64,000 nucleotides of DNA, from contig MNCI01002813.1 in the NCBI GenBank assembly GCA_015680685.1, forward strand, positions 639,677 to 703,676, in the 5' to 3' direction. Numbering within the stretch: position 1 is the stretch's first letter; each line of letters opens with the position of its first letter. Under the pieces are notes generated by a model. The model saw only the letters and a list, made by a program, of their open reading frames with translations. It was not told the DNA's origin and did no database searches. The translations under genes were made by a program, and so were the position numbers. The DNA comes from Gnetum montanum. Its lineage: Eukaryota; Streptophyta; Gnetopsida; Gnetales; Gnetaceae. Below, in pieces: positions 1 through 11,295 of this stretch.

Positions 1-421
1 TCTCTTTCAAATTAGCTCTCTTCTCACTTTCTCTACTCAACTTGAATTAGAAGATGAGGAAATCCTAGGCAACCCAATCCTCTTTTTATAGTAGCTAGAA
101 ATTTAAAATTCCCTCCAAGAGTCTTCAACCAATTTTTCCTCTTTTTGCACATTATAACCACTTGTCAAAATCTTCACTAAGTGGTTGATGAGTCACCTCT
201 TCCACTTGTCACACTTGTACACTTCCACTTGTCTCACTTGTAGGAATTTAATTATTAAACTATTTTCTAATTTAAATAAATTTATCCTAAATATATTTAT
301 TATTATAATATACTATCTACTTATCTAACTATATACCAATAGCATAATTAAAAATAATAATTAATATTACATTGATTATATATTATATATTATATATCTA
401 ATAGTATATACATATTTTACA
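1..421. other. AT-rich left edge, no gene
   Basis: No coding frame or RNA gene is visible. The stretch lies downstream, on the minus strand, of the integrase end of element D. It is therefore most likely 3' noncoding sequence or part of the 3' LTR of D, cut by the window edge. The partner LTR at 5688 onward shows no obvious match here, so LTR identity is not claimed. Confidence 0.4.
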
Positions 422-1600
422 TTGTGTCAGGATATCTTCAAACTGTATGCAATTGTCCAAAATAATGTTTTATATGCAAAACATTATATGGAAATTGCAA
501 TTTCATGCCATCCAAAGTTGATAATTTGTAAGTATCCTTTGACAATTCTTTGTAATTTGAAATGGACCAATCGACATTGGTGTAAATTTATTCGGTTTCT
601 TCATATTCCATAATAGGATAAGGTCCCCTATCTTGAAAGTTCTTTTCAAAGCTTTCCTATCAAACCATCTTTTAACTTGAGAGGTATTCTATAACAAATT
701 ATCCGTTGCTTTATCTAATTCAGCTTCTCTTTTAATAAGCAAAGTCATGAAACTTCTATTTTTATCATTTTTTTCACTATATCTTTGTACAAATTCAGAA
801 GTTGAGCTTACAATCTTATTTGTAATTCTTGCTGGTAAACCATAAACTAAGTTATATAGTGATGTCACAATAGCTCTCTTGAATCTAATTCAATCTGACC
901 ATAATGCGGATTGTAAATAATTGATCCAATTTCCTGGATTCCCATCTATTGATTTCTTGATATAAGCGATAAGCTTTTTATTGGTGGATTCTGCTAGGCC
1001 ATTTCCTTGAGGATAATAGTTTGATGAGGAAAATAAGAAAATAGAATTTTCTAATGCCCATTTGATAAATTCTTCAGATTTGAATGTGGGTCCATTGCCT
1101 GACATTAACACTTCGGGTAGAACAAATCTACTTAGAATTTGGTCTTTTAGAAACTTAATCACATCTGATGCTGAACTTCCTCTTAGAGCCTTTTCTTTAG
1201 ACCATTTAGTGAAATAATTAGTAGTCGTGAGAATAAACTTGTGTCCAGCTCTTTGAGGAGTAATTACACCAATAAAATCCAAACCCCATTGCTGAAATGG
1301 TCTATTTGCAACTACTAGCTTTAAAGGGGCTCTAGCCCTTTTAATCTTGGGCCCATGGATTTGACATTTATAGCATTTTTGAATCTTTGAACTAATGTCT
1401 TGATACATAGAAGGCTAGTAATGTCCATATTAAAGTATATGTTGCATAGTCAACTTAGGGGATTCATAAAATAAATTCAAATGATCATGAAATTGTTCCA
1501 AAATGAAACTAATTTGATCATTATGAAAACATTCTAATAAAACCCCTTGAAAATATTTTCTATATAATATACCATCTTTAACGATGAATCTTCGTGCTCT
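422..1600 (-). pseudogene. Integrase of element D, degenerate
   Basis: Minus strand, same frame as the RNase H before it down to 890. An HHCC zinc-binding region spans about 1350-1540, with paired His near HDHLN and Cys near CYKCQ. The core follows: first catalytic Asp in GLDFIG, glutamate in GLAEST. The middle catalytic Asp is replaced: the usual SDNG motif reads SGNG, so the enzyme would be inactive. Beyond 890 the frame breaks, but the C-terminal domain can still be followed to about 425 through the pattern FKIGDLILLW and a GPF motif. Such integrases insert the cDNA copy into the host chromosome. Confidence 0.82.
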
Positions 1601-1619
1601 TTTGAAGAAACCTCTCTTT

Positions 1620-2254
1620 TGACTTGCAATTAAATTATTTGGGATTTTCCTTGTATTAAGAAATTTGAGAATTTCATCATACCAATTCTCTTCATGGGTG
1701 TCAAGTGTACATACTTCATTTTCTCTAGCCATTAACTTGGCTAATCCCATTCCCTTAATTGTTTTGCATATTTTCAATGAAAATCTAAAAATTTGCATCT
1801 TTATAAGCCATTTTCTATTTTTAAATCCAATCTCATTTTGGGCTAGGTATCGCTTGACTACAAGTTCAATAAGCATAATGTGGACTAATGAAATTTCCAA
1901 ATAATATTTAAAATGTTGAATTGGTTTGATGACTGAAAATGCTTGTTTCTCTAAGTTTGAATAATTTAATTCTGAACCTTTCAACTGATACCCAAAAAAT
2001 CCAATTGGTTCATCTTTACCTTCATCATCTTTTTGTGTTAAAATGACAATGATAGAATCATTCAAAGCGAAAGAATATAACCAAAAATCTTCTTTAAGCC
2101 TAGGCTTCACCAAATATGGAGCCTCTTGTATAAAAATTTTAATTTTTGATAAAGCTCTCTCTGATTCTGGTGTTTTCTCTACTTGGATATCCTTTTTTAG
2201 CATATGCATCAAAGGTTTGGTAATTTCAGTAAACCTGGGGATGAACATTTTCAC
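1620..2254 (-). pseudogene. Gypsy-type RNase H (gRNH) of element D, active-site residues lost
   Basis: This follows RT with a frame change near 2255-2306. The RT connection region (EITKPLMHML) comes first, then the RNase H fold at about 1830-2090. The usual YTDAS motif reads LYSFALND, so the first catalytic Asp is gone. The glutamate motif is kept (NYSNLEKQAF). The later TDH motif is also absent. By contrast the second RNase H of the same element keeps its acidic residues. In dual-RNase-H elements the original domain is known to decay toward a tether-like role, and this copy fits that, although general decay of the element is an alternative. Confidence 0.75.
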
Positions 2255-2256
2255 AA

Positions 2257-3296
2257 AGTTTATCTTCTCAAAGAAAGATCTAAGAGATTTCTTACTTGTG
2301 AGATGTTCAATATTTTGTACTGCTTGGATTTAGAAATTGTCTATGGAAATTCCTTCTTGACATATCACATGGCCTAATAAGCTTACAGCCCCCGAAGATA
2401 CACTTCTTAGGATTTAATGAAATACCAAACTCACGACATCTATCAAAAACTTGTTGGAGATGATTAATATGATCTTCTTTTTTTCTTGAGAATATTGTAA
2501 TATCATCCAAATAAACCATCATGAATTTGCCTAATAAATCCTTAAATTCTAAATCCATTGCTCTTTGGAAATTAGCTCCAGCATTTAACAATCCAAATGG
2601 CATTCTTTGGTAAGCAAAAGTTCCCCATTTGGTCAGAAATGTTGTTTTGTATCTATCATTCTTATCTACCATGATTTGATTATAAACTAAGAAACCATCT
2701 AAGAAAGAATATACTTGATAAGCTAAAACTTTAATCAGTAGCTCATCAATTCTTGGAAGTGTATACTTATCCTTTTTTGAGGCATCATTCAAATTTCTAT
2801 GGTCTACACAAAGCCTTATATCACCATTTTTCTTTCTCACTAGAACAAGGTTAGCAAGCCATGTTGAATATCATACTGGATATATGATTTGTTCTTGCAA
2901 CAACTTCTTAATTTCATCTTCCATAGCTGGTTCAAATGATGGATTAAATTTTTTTTGTTTTTGCTTGACTATTTTACAACCTTATATTAAAGGAATTTTA
3001 GGTGTTATCACATCTAGTCTAAAATATTTAAGATCATAATAAGACCAAGAAAAATTATTCAAATCATTTCTTAGACATGTTAACAAGTTTTTCTTGAAAC
3101 TCAAATCTCTTCCCTTTGTAACATTCAACATCTTTGGCATCCTGTCTAATCCAAAATTCACTACCTTGAAAGCTTGACTATTTGGGTTTTGTATATCCTT
3201 TCCAGTAAGTAAATTTTTCTTGAACTTATGTTCCAAGTCAATTATCCTTTTTGGAATAAAATTAGCTTTGTAGTGTGATGAAGTTTCAGGTATCAC
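2257..3296 (-). pseudogene. Reverse transcriptase of element D
   Basis: Minus strand. A linker with FSWSYYDLK (about 3000-3060), typical of the stretch just before RT in plant gypsy elements, leads into RT. The start of RT (about 2840-2960) is damaged. From 2840 the fingers/palm are clear: KKNGDIRLCVDHRNLN, PRIDELL, the MPFGLLNAGANFQRAM segment, and the catalytic box YLDD in VYLDDITIF. The frame ends at 2307. It copies the element RNA into DNA. The frame is one base off the upstream protease/aRNH frame. The switch falls at a run of ten A (minus strand) at 3315-3324. Confidence 0.85.
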
Positions 3297-3303
3297 TTAG
3301 CCC

Positions 3304-4779
3304 TCAAATTCTTGTTTTTTTTTTAATAAATCTTAGTACTTGATCATCATCTTCAAATACTTGAAAATGTCTTATATTATCTGGTACTGATGGCTGATGT
3401 TCTTCTTCAATCATGACATCCTTGTAACTTTCTATTATTTGCATATCCAATGCTGAAGCTGCCTTGGCCAGATCATCTACTATAAGATTCTCTACTTTGT
3501 TTATATGCTCTATTTGGCAATGTTGAAACTGATCTAACATATTACAAGCAAGTTGCTTATAAGGTCTTAAGAATGAGCTCTTTACTACACAGTTACCCTT
3601 TAGTTGTTCACAAACTAATCTTGAGTCTCCTTTTATAGTGATTACTCTGATCTTTTTTTCTAGAGCTATTCTTATACCAATACATAAAGAATCATACTCA
3701 GCTTTTTTGTTAGTATAAGGGAAAGATAGATGAATTACTTTGAGAATTTTAAGTGAATCATTCCTAAATATAACTATACTGACTCCTGCACCTTTTGAAT
3801 TACATGAATCATCAAAGTATAACTCCCATTTATCCTCATTCTTTTCTTGTTCTTTTTCAGAAGTATAATTTTCCTGAAGTGTACAAATTTTGTTTTCAAC
3901 ACCTCCTTTTTTAACCATTTTACATTTTCCATTTGAAGTAATACTATCAATCATCAAAGGTTCGCTATAGATGTATATTTTATTTGGTTCTCCTTTCCAA
4001 GGTAGCCACATGTGAGAATAATCTATTGATATGTAACTTGAGAAATTCTTGCTCCAACTTCTACTCAATAAGAGACTATGCAAATCTGGTATATCTACCA
4101 CTTGAATAGTTACTCTACTTCTGATGCAACATTCAGAAGAAATTTCAAATAAGACATTTGGTAATTGACTCACTCTCTTCACTCTATTTTTATCCACTTG
4201 AACAATCTTTTTATTTGATTTTTCAGGAATCAAACCAAGTTTCTTACATATAGACAATGGAATCATAGTAGATGTAGCTCTAGAATCAATCAAACAATTA
4301 TGTAAGTATTTATCCTTTAATTTCATTTTCAAAAGAAAAGGAGGAGCTTCCTTATTAGGAATACAATCATATGAGGTCTTTANCAAAGAAGAAGTATCGT
4401 TAGATCCATTGCTAGAAGATTTACTTGCATAATGAACACTAAATAACTCAATATCAGATTCAATATCAAGAAAGTTGGACATAATTAGGTCACTTTCATC
4501 CTCATCTTCTGCTAACTTAGTGTCTTGATGTTTATGCTTTCTATTTTTCCTTTCTTCCTTGATATTAACATTGTCCAAGGCTTTTTCAAGCTTCACTATT
4601 TTGTTAGAAATATCTCTCATTAATATCCCTTTTTTAGATCCCACTCTTTCATGTTCTATCTCTATCTTAACATGAGATGGACCTGGTAAAGCTTTAAATT
4701 GAGCAAAATCTTGCATAGGAATCATAACTCTTTCTTCTCTTTTTTGAATTGCAATATTTTCTTTAGAATTCAAGTTCAA
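3304..4779 (-). CDS. Protease plus extra RNase H (aRNH) polyprotein segment of element D
   Basis: This is 491 codons, open apart from one ambiguous base (N at 4383). Residues 1-130 are a charged gag/protease linker. The aspartic protease is near residues 150-265: the active-site motif reads LIDSRATS, where DSG is expected, so the Gly is changed to Arg; the tail LLLSRSW replaces the usual LLGR-W. Residues about 318-455 are an RVT_3-type RNase H starting WELYFDDS. Its acidic residues are all present: D in YFDDS, E in KKAEYDSL, D in IKGDSRLV, D in VDDLAKAA. No spacer with stop codons separates it from the protease. A 1-nt shift in the ten-A run at 3315-3324 separates it from RT, so one polyprotein is likely ancestral. 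Confidence 0.8.
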   Translation of the reverse strand: MNLNSKENIAIQKREERVMIPMQDFAQFKALPGPSHVKIEIEHERVGSKKGILMRDISNKIVKLEKALDNVNIKEERKNRKHKHQDTKLAEDEDESDLIMSNFLDIESDIELFSVHYASKSSSNGSNDTSSLXKTSYDCIPNKEAPPFLLKMKLKDKYLHNCLIDSRATSTMIPLSICKKLGLIPEKSNKKIVQVDKNRVKRVSQLPNVLFEISSECCIRSRVTIQVVDIPDLHSLLLSRSWSKNFSSYISIDYSHMWLPWKGEPNKIYIYSEPLMIDSITSNGKCKMVKKGGVENKICTLQENYTSEKEQEKNEDKWELYFDDSCNSKGAGVSIVIFRNDSLKILKVIHLSFPYTNKKAEYDSLCIGIRIALEKKIRVITIKGDSRLVCEQLKGNCVVKSSFLRPYKQLACNMLDQFQHCQIEHINKVENLIVDDLAKAASALDMQIIESYKDVMIEEEHQPSVPDNIRHFQVFEDDDQVLRFIKKKTRI

Positions 4780-5562
4780 CTATTTTTCTAACTATATAGC
4801 TTCACTAAAGTAGTCATTTAGTGTAGTTACGTTTGGAGTTTTCCTTAACCAAATTGAAATGTTTGGATTGACAACCTTAAGATAAGTTTCTTTAAGCATT
4901 TCTTCTGATGACCTATATTGTCTTTGAAAGAGTCCACAAATTCGTTGAAACTTGATGTTAAAATCTCTAATTGACCCTTTAACTCCTTACTTAGCTTGTA
5001 TCATCCCATAGTATAGTTGTTGTTGATCTAATTGATTACCAAAATGGGCCAAGAAAAGATTCTTCATGTTATCCCAACTTGTAATACTATTATTTGGTAA
5101 GTTCGAATACCAAATCTGGGCCATATCCTTTAAATTTGATACAAACAACCTACAAACTTGATCTTGAAGTTGAATATTTACATGAGCTAAAGCTAACTCA
5201 AACATGTGAATATATTCTTCAGCTAAATAAGCTTTTCCAGGAATGAAAGGGTCAAGCAAATATTTGTAAACTACCTTAGGAATATCATTATAATTTTGAA
5301 ATCCTAATTGTGTAACTCTTTTCCAAGGATTTACCATCCTATTCCTTTAGATAGTTGAACTCTTAGACTTTCTAGATCTTCTCTTATAAATTGATAAACC
5401 AAATATGATTAGTGATCTTCTTGATCTTCTAGTTTTCACTCCACTACTTATTCCCAATTCAAAAATTTTCTTATATTCTTCTTCTGATGAAGAATCAGTT
5501 TTAGAATCAAGAATATCTTTTGAAACTTTTGAATTTTTCAAACTATCAATCTTCTTGATCAT
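4780..5562 (-). pseudogene. Gag of element D
   Basis: Minus strand, same frame as the protease segment, broken by stops near 4780-4986 and 5338-5346. Residues coded at 4987-5337 match the retrotransposon gag core: an FIPGKAYLAEEYIHMFELA segment, then QDQVCRLFVSNLKDMAQIWY, then SITSWDNMKNLFLAHF. The upstream part (5347-5562) is rich in Ser, Lys and Arg and is less certain. Gag forms the particle in which reverse transcription occurs. No CCHC zinc knuckle is visible between this and the protease. Confidence 0.7.
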
Positions 5563-5662
5563 GAATTGAAAATAGTATTTAATTTATTAAGCATTTACAG
5601 TAACAAAGAATGGTTGATGTGCTAAAATTATAAGAATCATGCACTTAGAGGATAAATTTTCA

Positions 5663-5680
5663 GCCCTCCTTCTAGCGCCA
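5663..5680 (-). promoter_or_regulatory. Candidate primer-binding site of element D
   Basis: On the minus strand the 18 nt read TGGCGCTAGAAGGAGGGC, beginning with the TGG that pairs with a tRNA CCA end. The spacing of 7 nt to the proposed LTR edge at 5688 is larger than usual. I do not assign the tRNA. Confidence 0.4.
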
Positions 5681-5687
5681 AAAGAAT

Positions 5688-6840
5688 TGTTGGTAATCGT
5701 TTGGGACACAACCACCAATGAGTGTCCTCAAATAGGATTTAGGTGCTTGCTGCTCTCTGACAACACCAAGGCCCAAATACCTCCAAATAGACTCAGTAGT
5801 TAATGTGAGTATGTGTGTGTGCTATTGTGGTATGTTGTTGTAAAAAATGAAACGATTGGGTTGTGTGTAAAACTATAAATGACTTATCTTAAAGAGATTT
5901 AGCCAACTTTGCAAAGTACTGTGAGTTGTTGAGAGTTCCTATTTTGTTCAATTACCTAGTCTATGCGGTCTTTATAATACCTACTTGTAAAAAATAAAGT
6001 TTTGAAAAACCATTTGAGCACAACTTTGTGAATCTACTTCTAATTTTTCCCAGAGAAAGAGATAGTTTCACAAGAAATCTAGAAATAGAGCAAGATTCAA
6101 TGGAAATAGAAAGAAAAGGAAAAGAAAGCAGATTTGTGTAAAGATCTCAAATGTTTAAACAAGGTAAAATGATATGAGTAAACACTTTGCAATAAAGCTA
6201 TTCCAAATTTAATAGCTACAGATTGTGCAAACTTCCAAGGCTCAAATAAGCAATTTCTTCAAGACAATCCTACTATGCTACCAAAATAAATTGCTGCGTA
6301 AACTATCACGTACTAGACTCTATTTTGGCTAGATAATGGATGTCAACAATTGCATTCAAAAGAACCTTCAAAAGACTTGACAATTTTTGATTTAAATACC
6401 ATGGAGATTCACTTTAAAGATAAAAGAAGCTATTTTGGTCCTATCAAAATACCAAAGACTTTTTGAACCCTCTTGACTATTGAATTGTTCAACGGCTTGA
6501 CTATATGCAAAGGCTATCTTACAAAAATCTCAATAGTCGTTCTTATACATTGCACAATAATAAAATTCACTACTAAAATGCTCTTAAGGCTTTCAAACAC
6601 AAGCTCTTCTATGGAAAAATTTTAATAGAAATTTTCTATCATGCAACAAGAACAATAAGAGCAATCTAAAAATTCCAAAATTACTTGCCAAGCATGATAC
6701 TATCTAAACCACTAGCTAAATAATTTTAAAAAAATAAAAAATAAACATAACTCATAGGACTATGAAAAAGAGGCTGAAATGTTGTCTTTAACAAGTCATC
6801 TTACAAGCAATCTTTCATAATGTCTTCTTTACAAATGTTC
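5688..6840 (-). repeat. Putative 5' LTR of element D (partial)
   Basis: The plus-strand edge begins TGTTGGTAATCG, consistent with a TG...CA LTR end. The region is noncoding. Scattered blocks match sequence beside the related element E at about 58770-59690 (for example the GGCCCAAATACCTCC and ACTCATAGGAC segments, in the same order). The far end is not defined; the sequence changes character at about 6840. Confidence 0.45.
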
Positions 6841-7180
6841 TTTTTTTCCCCAGGACCCAAAGTGAGACCCCCGAAAAATCATAATACGTATCGAACAATG
6901 AAAATGCAGCCATGAAGGCATCACAAAATGCGTTATAAGAAAGCATTATGAGCCATGTGACGAACATGCTATAGTTGATAACGATGCCAATAGTGTCGAC
7001 TGTAGTGTTCACGTGGAAGAGCTGGGCGATCACGGTAGCCAGCCGCCGACCACTCATGTTGAGGCCCTCCAAACCCATGTAGTAGTAGGTGTTCATGCAC
7101 GGGTTGTTCAGTAGAGGTGTGTACATAGCCACTAGAAGAGCTACTGATGGCCCAAAGATGAGGGTGTTGGAGGTCCCCAT
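6815..7180 (-). CDS. Unrecognised hydrophobic ORF, possible captured gene fragment
   Basis: I do not recognise this 121-codon ORF. The block at about 6845-7195 is clearly richer in G+C than everything around it, and the matching minus-strand frame is open throughout. The predicted peptide has several hydrophobic stretches (around LIFGPSVALLVAMYTP and SMFVTWLIMLSYN), so a membrane protein piece is possible. A stop lies four codons upstream of the Met. The C-terminal 15-20 residues run into AT-rich flanking sequence. It sits where the LTR of element D should continue, suggesting insertion or capture. It may equally be a chance ORF. Confidence 0.3.
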   Translation of the reverse strand: MGTSNTLIFGPSVALLVAMYTPLLNNPCMNTYYYMGLEGLNMSGRRLATVIAQLFHVNTTVDTIGIVINYSMFVTWLIMLSYNAFCDAFMAAFSLFDTYYDFSGVSLWVLGKKRTFVKKTL

Positions 7181-7195
7181 GGGCGTGCTCTAGTC

Positions 7196-8317
7196 CACCA
7201 ATGTCTCTCTGGTTTATTTGTTATCTATTTCCTTTAACAGCTTACTGATCCAACATATTTCCTAAGCTTTTACATTCTTTGATGAGTTTGTATTTCTTTT
7301 GAAATTATATTTTCCTATTTATTTGAGGCAAAATGTAGATACCTTGAATAAATATCAGTAGCCTAGTATCCAAATATTTTCCATTAGCAAGTCTAGTGAT
7401 GATGGTCCACATAGAAGCGTATCTACATTAGCATTTACTAGTTGATCCAAAGTTGATGGCAATGTTTCTTTGCTGCATACCAACCCAGTTATTTTATTTA
7501 TTGTTTTATTTCGTTCCATCTTTTCATCCAATCCTTTTTAGCTAATGGAAATGAATGATTGGAATCAATACCTTTTCAACCTATACATATTTTCATTTGA
7601 ATAGTTATATTGAAATATTATGGAGATCTCAATCGTCCCATATCTCTAGTCCATGAAATGGCCAAAATGTGCCAACAATAAAAATATATACTTATGATTT
7701 TTCTACTTGCCATATCCATGACGAATTTTTTAAAGGGACTATTCAAATAGAATTAGTTCAAAGATTAAATAGAAATACTTTAAAAAATCATTGGTTTTAA
7801 AAATATGAATCATATGATTCTAAAATAAAAAGAAAAAATATTTCAAAATTTATGACTTATGACTAATATGAACCATTAATACCATAGAATATAAGCCATT
7901 TTTTATCAATAAATAATTAGATTTAATATAAAATAATTAGAAGTAAAGACTATTGATTTAATAAATTATATTATTTAAAATATCCAATGTTAGTAAAGAT
8001 TTATGGTAATATTTTTCAAGGTTTCTTATTAATAAAGTTCTTCAAACAAACCAAGAAAAAACATGATATTTAACCTAGCTTTCTTCTTATGATAATCACA
8101 TTATTTTGTTCAAGTAGTTAGCTCATTGTTTTGCTAAGTAAGAAGCTATGAGCTGAAGTTATACTTAGTTCTATTTGTGTGAATACATGTACTTGTTTGA
8201 ATTATAATAATATACATGCAAGAGTATTTGGTAGGTAGAAAACCCAAATTATTTGCATCTATGATATTCCTAAGCATTAAGCATGTGTTGGAATATAAAA
8301 TTATTAATATTATAAAT
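7196..8317. other. AT-rich intergenic sequence
   Basis: No gene, RNA or clear repeat. It may include the rest of the D LTR, but I could not align it. It ends at the ATAAT target duplication of element A (8318-8322). Confidence 0.5.
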
Positions 8318-8322
8318 ATAAT

Positions 8323-9190
8323 TGGTGAGCGGTGAGGTACCCCTACGCCCAACTATACGAATCACAGGCATTCATGTGCGATCTAGTCAAATTCTGCAGA
8401 CTATAATTACTAAGTATGCTAGAGCCAAATAATGTGTGCATGTTTCCATTCATTGTCTTCCTAGTCACACTTGTGGAATGCAATTGTATGGTTAAGTGTG
8501 ACTAAGGAGTAAGATTTTTATTATTTTGTGTTTTTATGAAATTACTCACCTAGAACAAAGATGAAAGAAAAAGTAAGAGTGATTAATTGCTATGTAGACT
8601 ATGGTCTAATCTATCCTAACACAAGTAACCATTTCCACTTCCTGAACACATCTTGAACTTTGTGTAAACATTGTTAGGTTATCAAACACTAATCATTTCT
8701 AAGCTACCAAGTGTCACATGTATGTTTGAAGGGGTCATGCTTGTGTATTTTATGATTTTCTTGTTTGATCAAGATTAATTACTGCATTAATAATATTTAT
8801 GTAAATTGCATGAAATATAAATGCATAAGAAAGAAAGTCTTAATTGCTACAAGGAATGGATCAAAGAGTTCATCTTTATTGCCAACATAATGGTGTGTTT
8901 AGGAACATCAATGCTTGAATAAAGATCCATTCACACGTAGACCTCTTACTGTGGGCACTTGGAAAATATTCTAACTCTCAAATGAACAACCTACAAGAGT
9001 TTCACTACTTGACTACCAAAAACTTACTCCCAATTGTATGCCTAGACATTGTATTTATAAACTAGGGAGTAACCCTGTGATATCAAATGTACAATATCAC
9101 ATCTTTGGCCATGATATCACATACTCGATATCATGTACCCAATATCGTAGCCACCTTGATATTAGAGCATATGAAAAACATGATTTATCA
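8323..9190 (-). repeat. 3' LTR of element A
   Basis: 868 bp, plus-strand edges TGGTGAGCGG and GATTTATCA. It is collinear with the LTR at 16727-17579 and related to the LTRs of B and C. A TATA-like box on the minus strand lies at 9051-9060. To its right are GATATC-type dyads at 9079, 9093, 9113, 9127, 9141 and 9158, four of whose five spacings are 14, 14, 14 and 17 bp. The minus-strand polypurine tract is next to it at about 9191-9198 (GTGGGGGTA). Confidence 0.9.
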
Positions 9191-11224
9191 TACCCCCACA
9201 ACTGAATGAAAATTCATCCTCAAGTATAGAAGAAGAGGAACAAGTTCTTTACAAAATACATTAGGGGTTGTGGACATATTTGACTGACATGTAGAGTGAC
9301 ACAAAGAAAATAGAAAAATATAGAACTGCTTGATCATATAATATTACAATTGTGTACAAAATTGGATGTTCATGACAATAGGAAGGAACACAATGGATCC
9401 AAAGGACATCCAGCCCCTCTTGACAATAGAAGAATGAGGGAGAGGTAGAAGAGATCTAGTAGTCATGAATAATCTCTTGCAAGTGATATGGTTGCATCCT
9501 CCTTAGTGACGATAGTTCCACTTCCAGTCCACGCTTTCCAGTACAATCACAAAAAAACCAAGGATTAGTATATACAGGAAAATAGATAATGACTGAATAC
9601 CTTGTGTCATTGATGATTTTATCTAGCCAAGTTGTGATTTTGATAGATTGGTTGCCTAATATTGTTAGTGAAAGGACTGATGAATGGGCTAAGTAAGAGA
9701 ATCAATCCATAAAAGTTAGAAAAAGCTTAACATAAGGAATATTGGAAAGAGGGTATTCACAATAATAAAAAGGAGTTCATTATAAATAGTTGTGAAGGTG
9801 CATACAATTGGATGACATGGATGGAGTAAATAAAAAGAATTTGATTGTAACTATATCTAAGGATAAAGAACTTAACTTAACCAACCCAAAATATATGCAA
9901 GTGGGTCCTCCACAAAGCAGGAATAGGCCTTTTATGCCCTTGCATAACTTCAAACAAGGAGTCCATGGGATCCATGAATGATTAATGATTATGAAAAGGT
10001 AAGTAAAAAAACCCAAAAGTAATTTACTGAGAAACCTAACACATCAAACCAGAACATTGAATCAAAACATGAAATTGGTAGTGAGGTGAGGCATGAAAAG
10101 CCTAGATGGATGATAGAGAGAGTGGAATGGAGTTCCTAATTATGGTCACATGCAGTCCCTTGTGGAGTTTGTGTTAATTGACTTGGTAGGATCCTTCCTT
10201 AGTCCAAATCAAAATCAACCACTTTCAATGACTTCACATTAACATTCTAAGGCAAGTCCATCTCCTGAGACACAAGAATGCTCCCACAAAACAACCACCA
10301 TTCCAAATTGGAGGGAAGGTAGGAAGTGAGAAAGGGCCTTAGTTAGAGGAGACAAGACAAGTCTCATAACCAATTCTTGTAGCCTTCTTATTTGGTCTAA
10401 GGGGTGTGATTTGAATTCCCATGTTTTCTTTTGAATGGGATCCACACCATGTAAATACCCATGCATTTTTTTCATTTATTTGTCCAAGGGGTATGCTTTG
10501 AATTCTCATATCTCTTTTTTCTCTTTTTTTTTTGTGATGAGGACTACACCATGCAAGGACTTATTTGACTTCCTATTATGAAATGATGTGGAATAGTGAG
10601 AAGCTTACAAGAACACTCTTACACATAGGAAAATAGAAAAGCACAAAGAATACCACATCCCTTTGAAAACACACCCTATCCAAACCTTTGGTTTCTTCCC
10701 TATTCTAGAAACTACAGAAGTCACCAATTTATTAAAGTTGCATTAATGAAGAAGAGACTACATGCATCCAAAATAAGGAAAATAATAGAGTATATGGATG
10801 GGTGGATGATGTGGACTCACTACCTATTACATGAAAAGAAACCATGTCCTAGTCATTAGTAACAACATTCAAAGTCAGAAACCAGACATTAACAATCAAA
10901 TTACAAATGAAACATACCACCATCAAGTAGTGCATTACCATTGTACCTGCAACCATATTAGTAGAAAAAGTAGAGAAACACATCAAACACAAGCAAATAT
11001 AGCCATAAAAGAAAGTAAAAGAGTAGAAAATAAATATTGAATATATTAAAAATTGTGTAAAACAAAAACTAAGAGAAGACCAATAACCTAAAAAATACAA
11101 GTATGTAAAACAAAGAAGATAAAAAAAAGTTGTAAAACCAAAAATGTGTACAATAAAAAAGTCAAAAAATGAGGAGCCACCTAACATCTTAGTATGGGTG
11201 GCAATCTCCCCCATGACTAAGTTA
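9191..11224 (-). other. 3' noncoding region of element A with a short T-rich ORF
   Basis: The segment aligns in order with B 29106-31120. It holds no recognised domain. A 121-codon minus-strand ORF (10849-11214) begins MGEIATHTK and is dominated by Phe, Leu and Tyr because the strand is T-rich. B and C have counterparts with similar first residues. In Athila elements an env-like ORF occupies this place, but nothing here identifies one. Confidence 0.6.
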
Positions 11225-11295
11225 GAAGAGAGATTTTAAATATTGAGCGTGGTTGTCCATATGATGAAGTGCTTGTTGTGTTGGTTGGCTTGAGC

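Larger units (their letters stand above)
422..6840 (-). mobile_element. Element D: dual-RNase-H Ty3/gypsy retrotransposon, 3' end cut by window
   Basis: Read on the minus strand the order is gag, protease, an archaeal-type RNase H (RVT_3-like), reverse transcriptase, the ordinary gypsy RNase H, then integrase. Gag to the extra RNase H share one frame. RT is in a second frame and RNase H plus integrase in a third, so two single-base shifts separate the blocks. A second RNase H is the mark of the plant Tat/Ogre group of Ty3/gypsy elements, but here it lies upstream of RT. The 5' LTR would start at 5688. The 3' LTR is not resolved. A decayed relative (element E) lies at 57541-59690. Confidence 0.8.

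Noticed and set aside
6830-6856. Pyrimidine tract plus CAG resembling a splice acceptor next to the GC-rich block
   Set aside because: It is on the plus strand, while the only open frame in the block is on the minus strand; the plus frames are full of stops.
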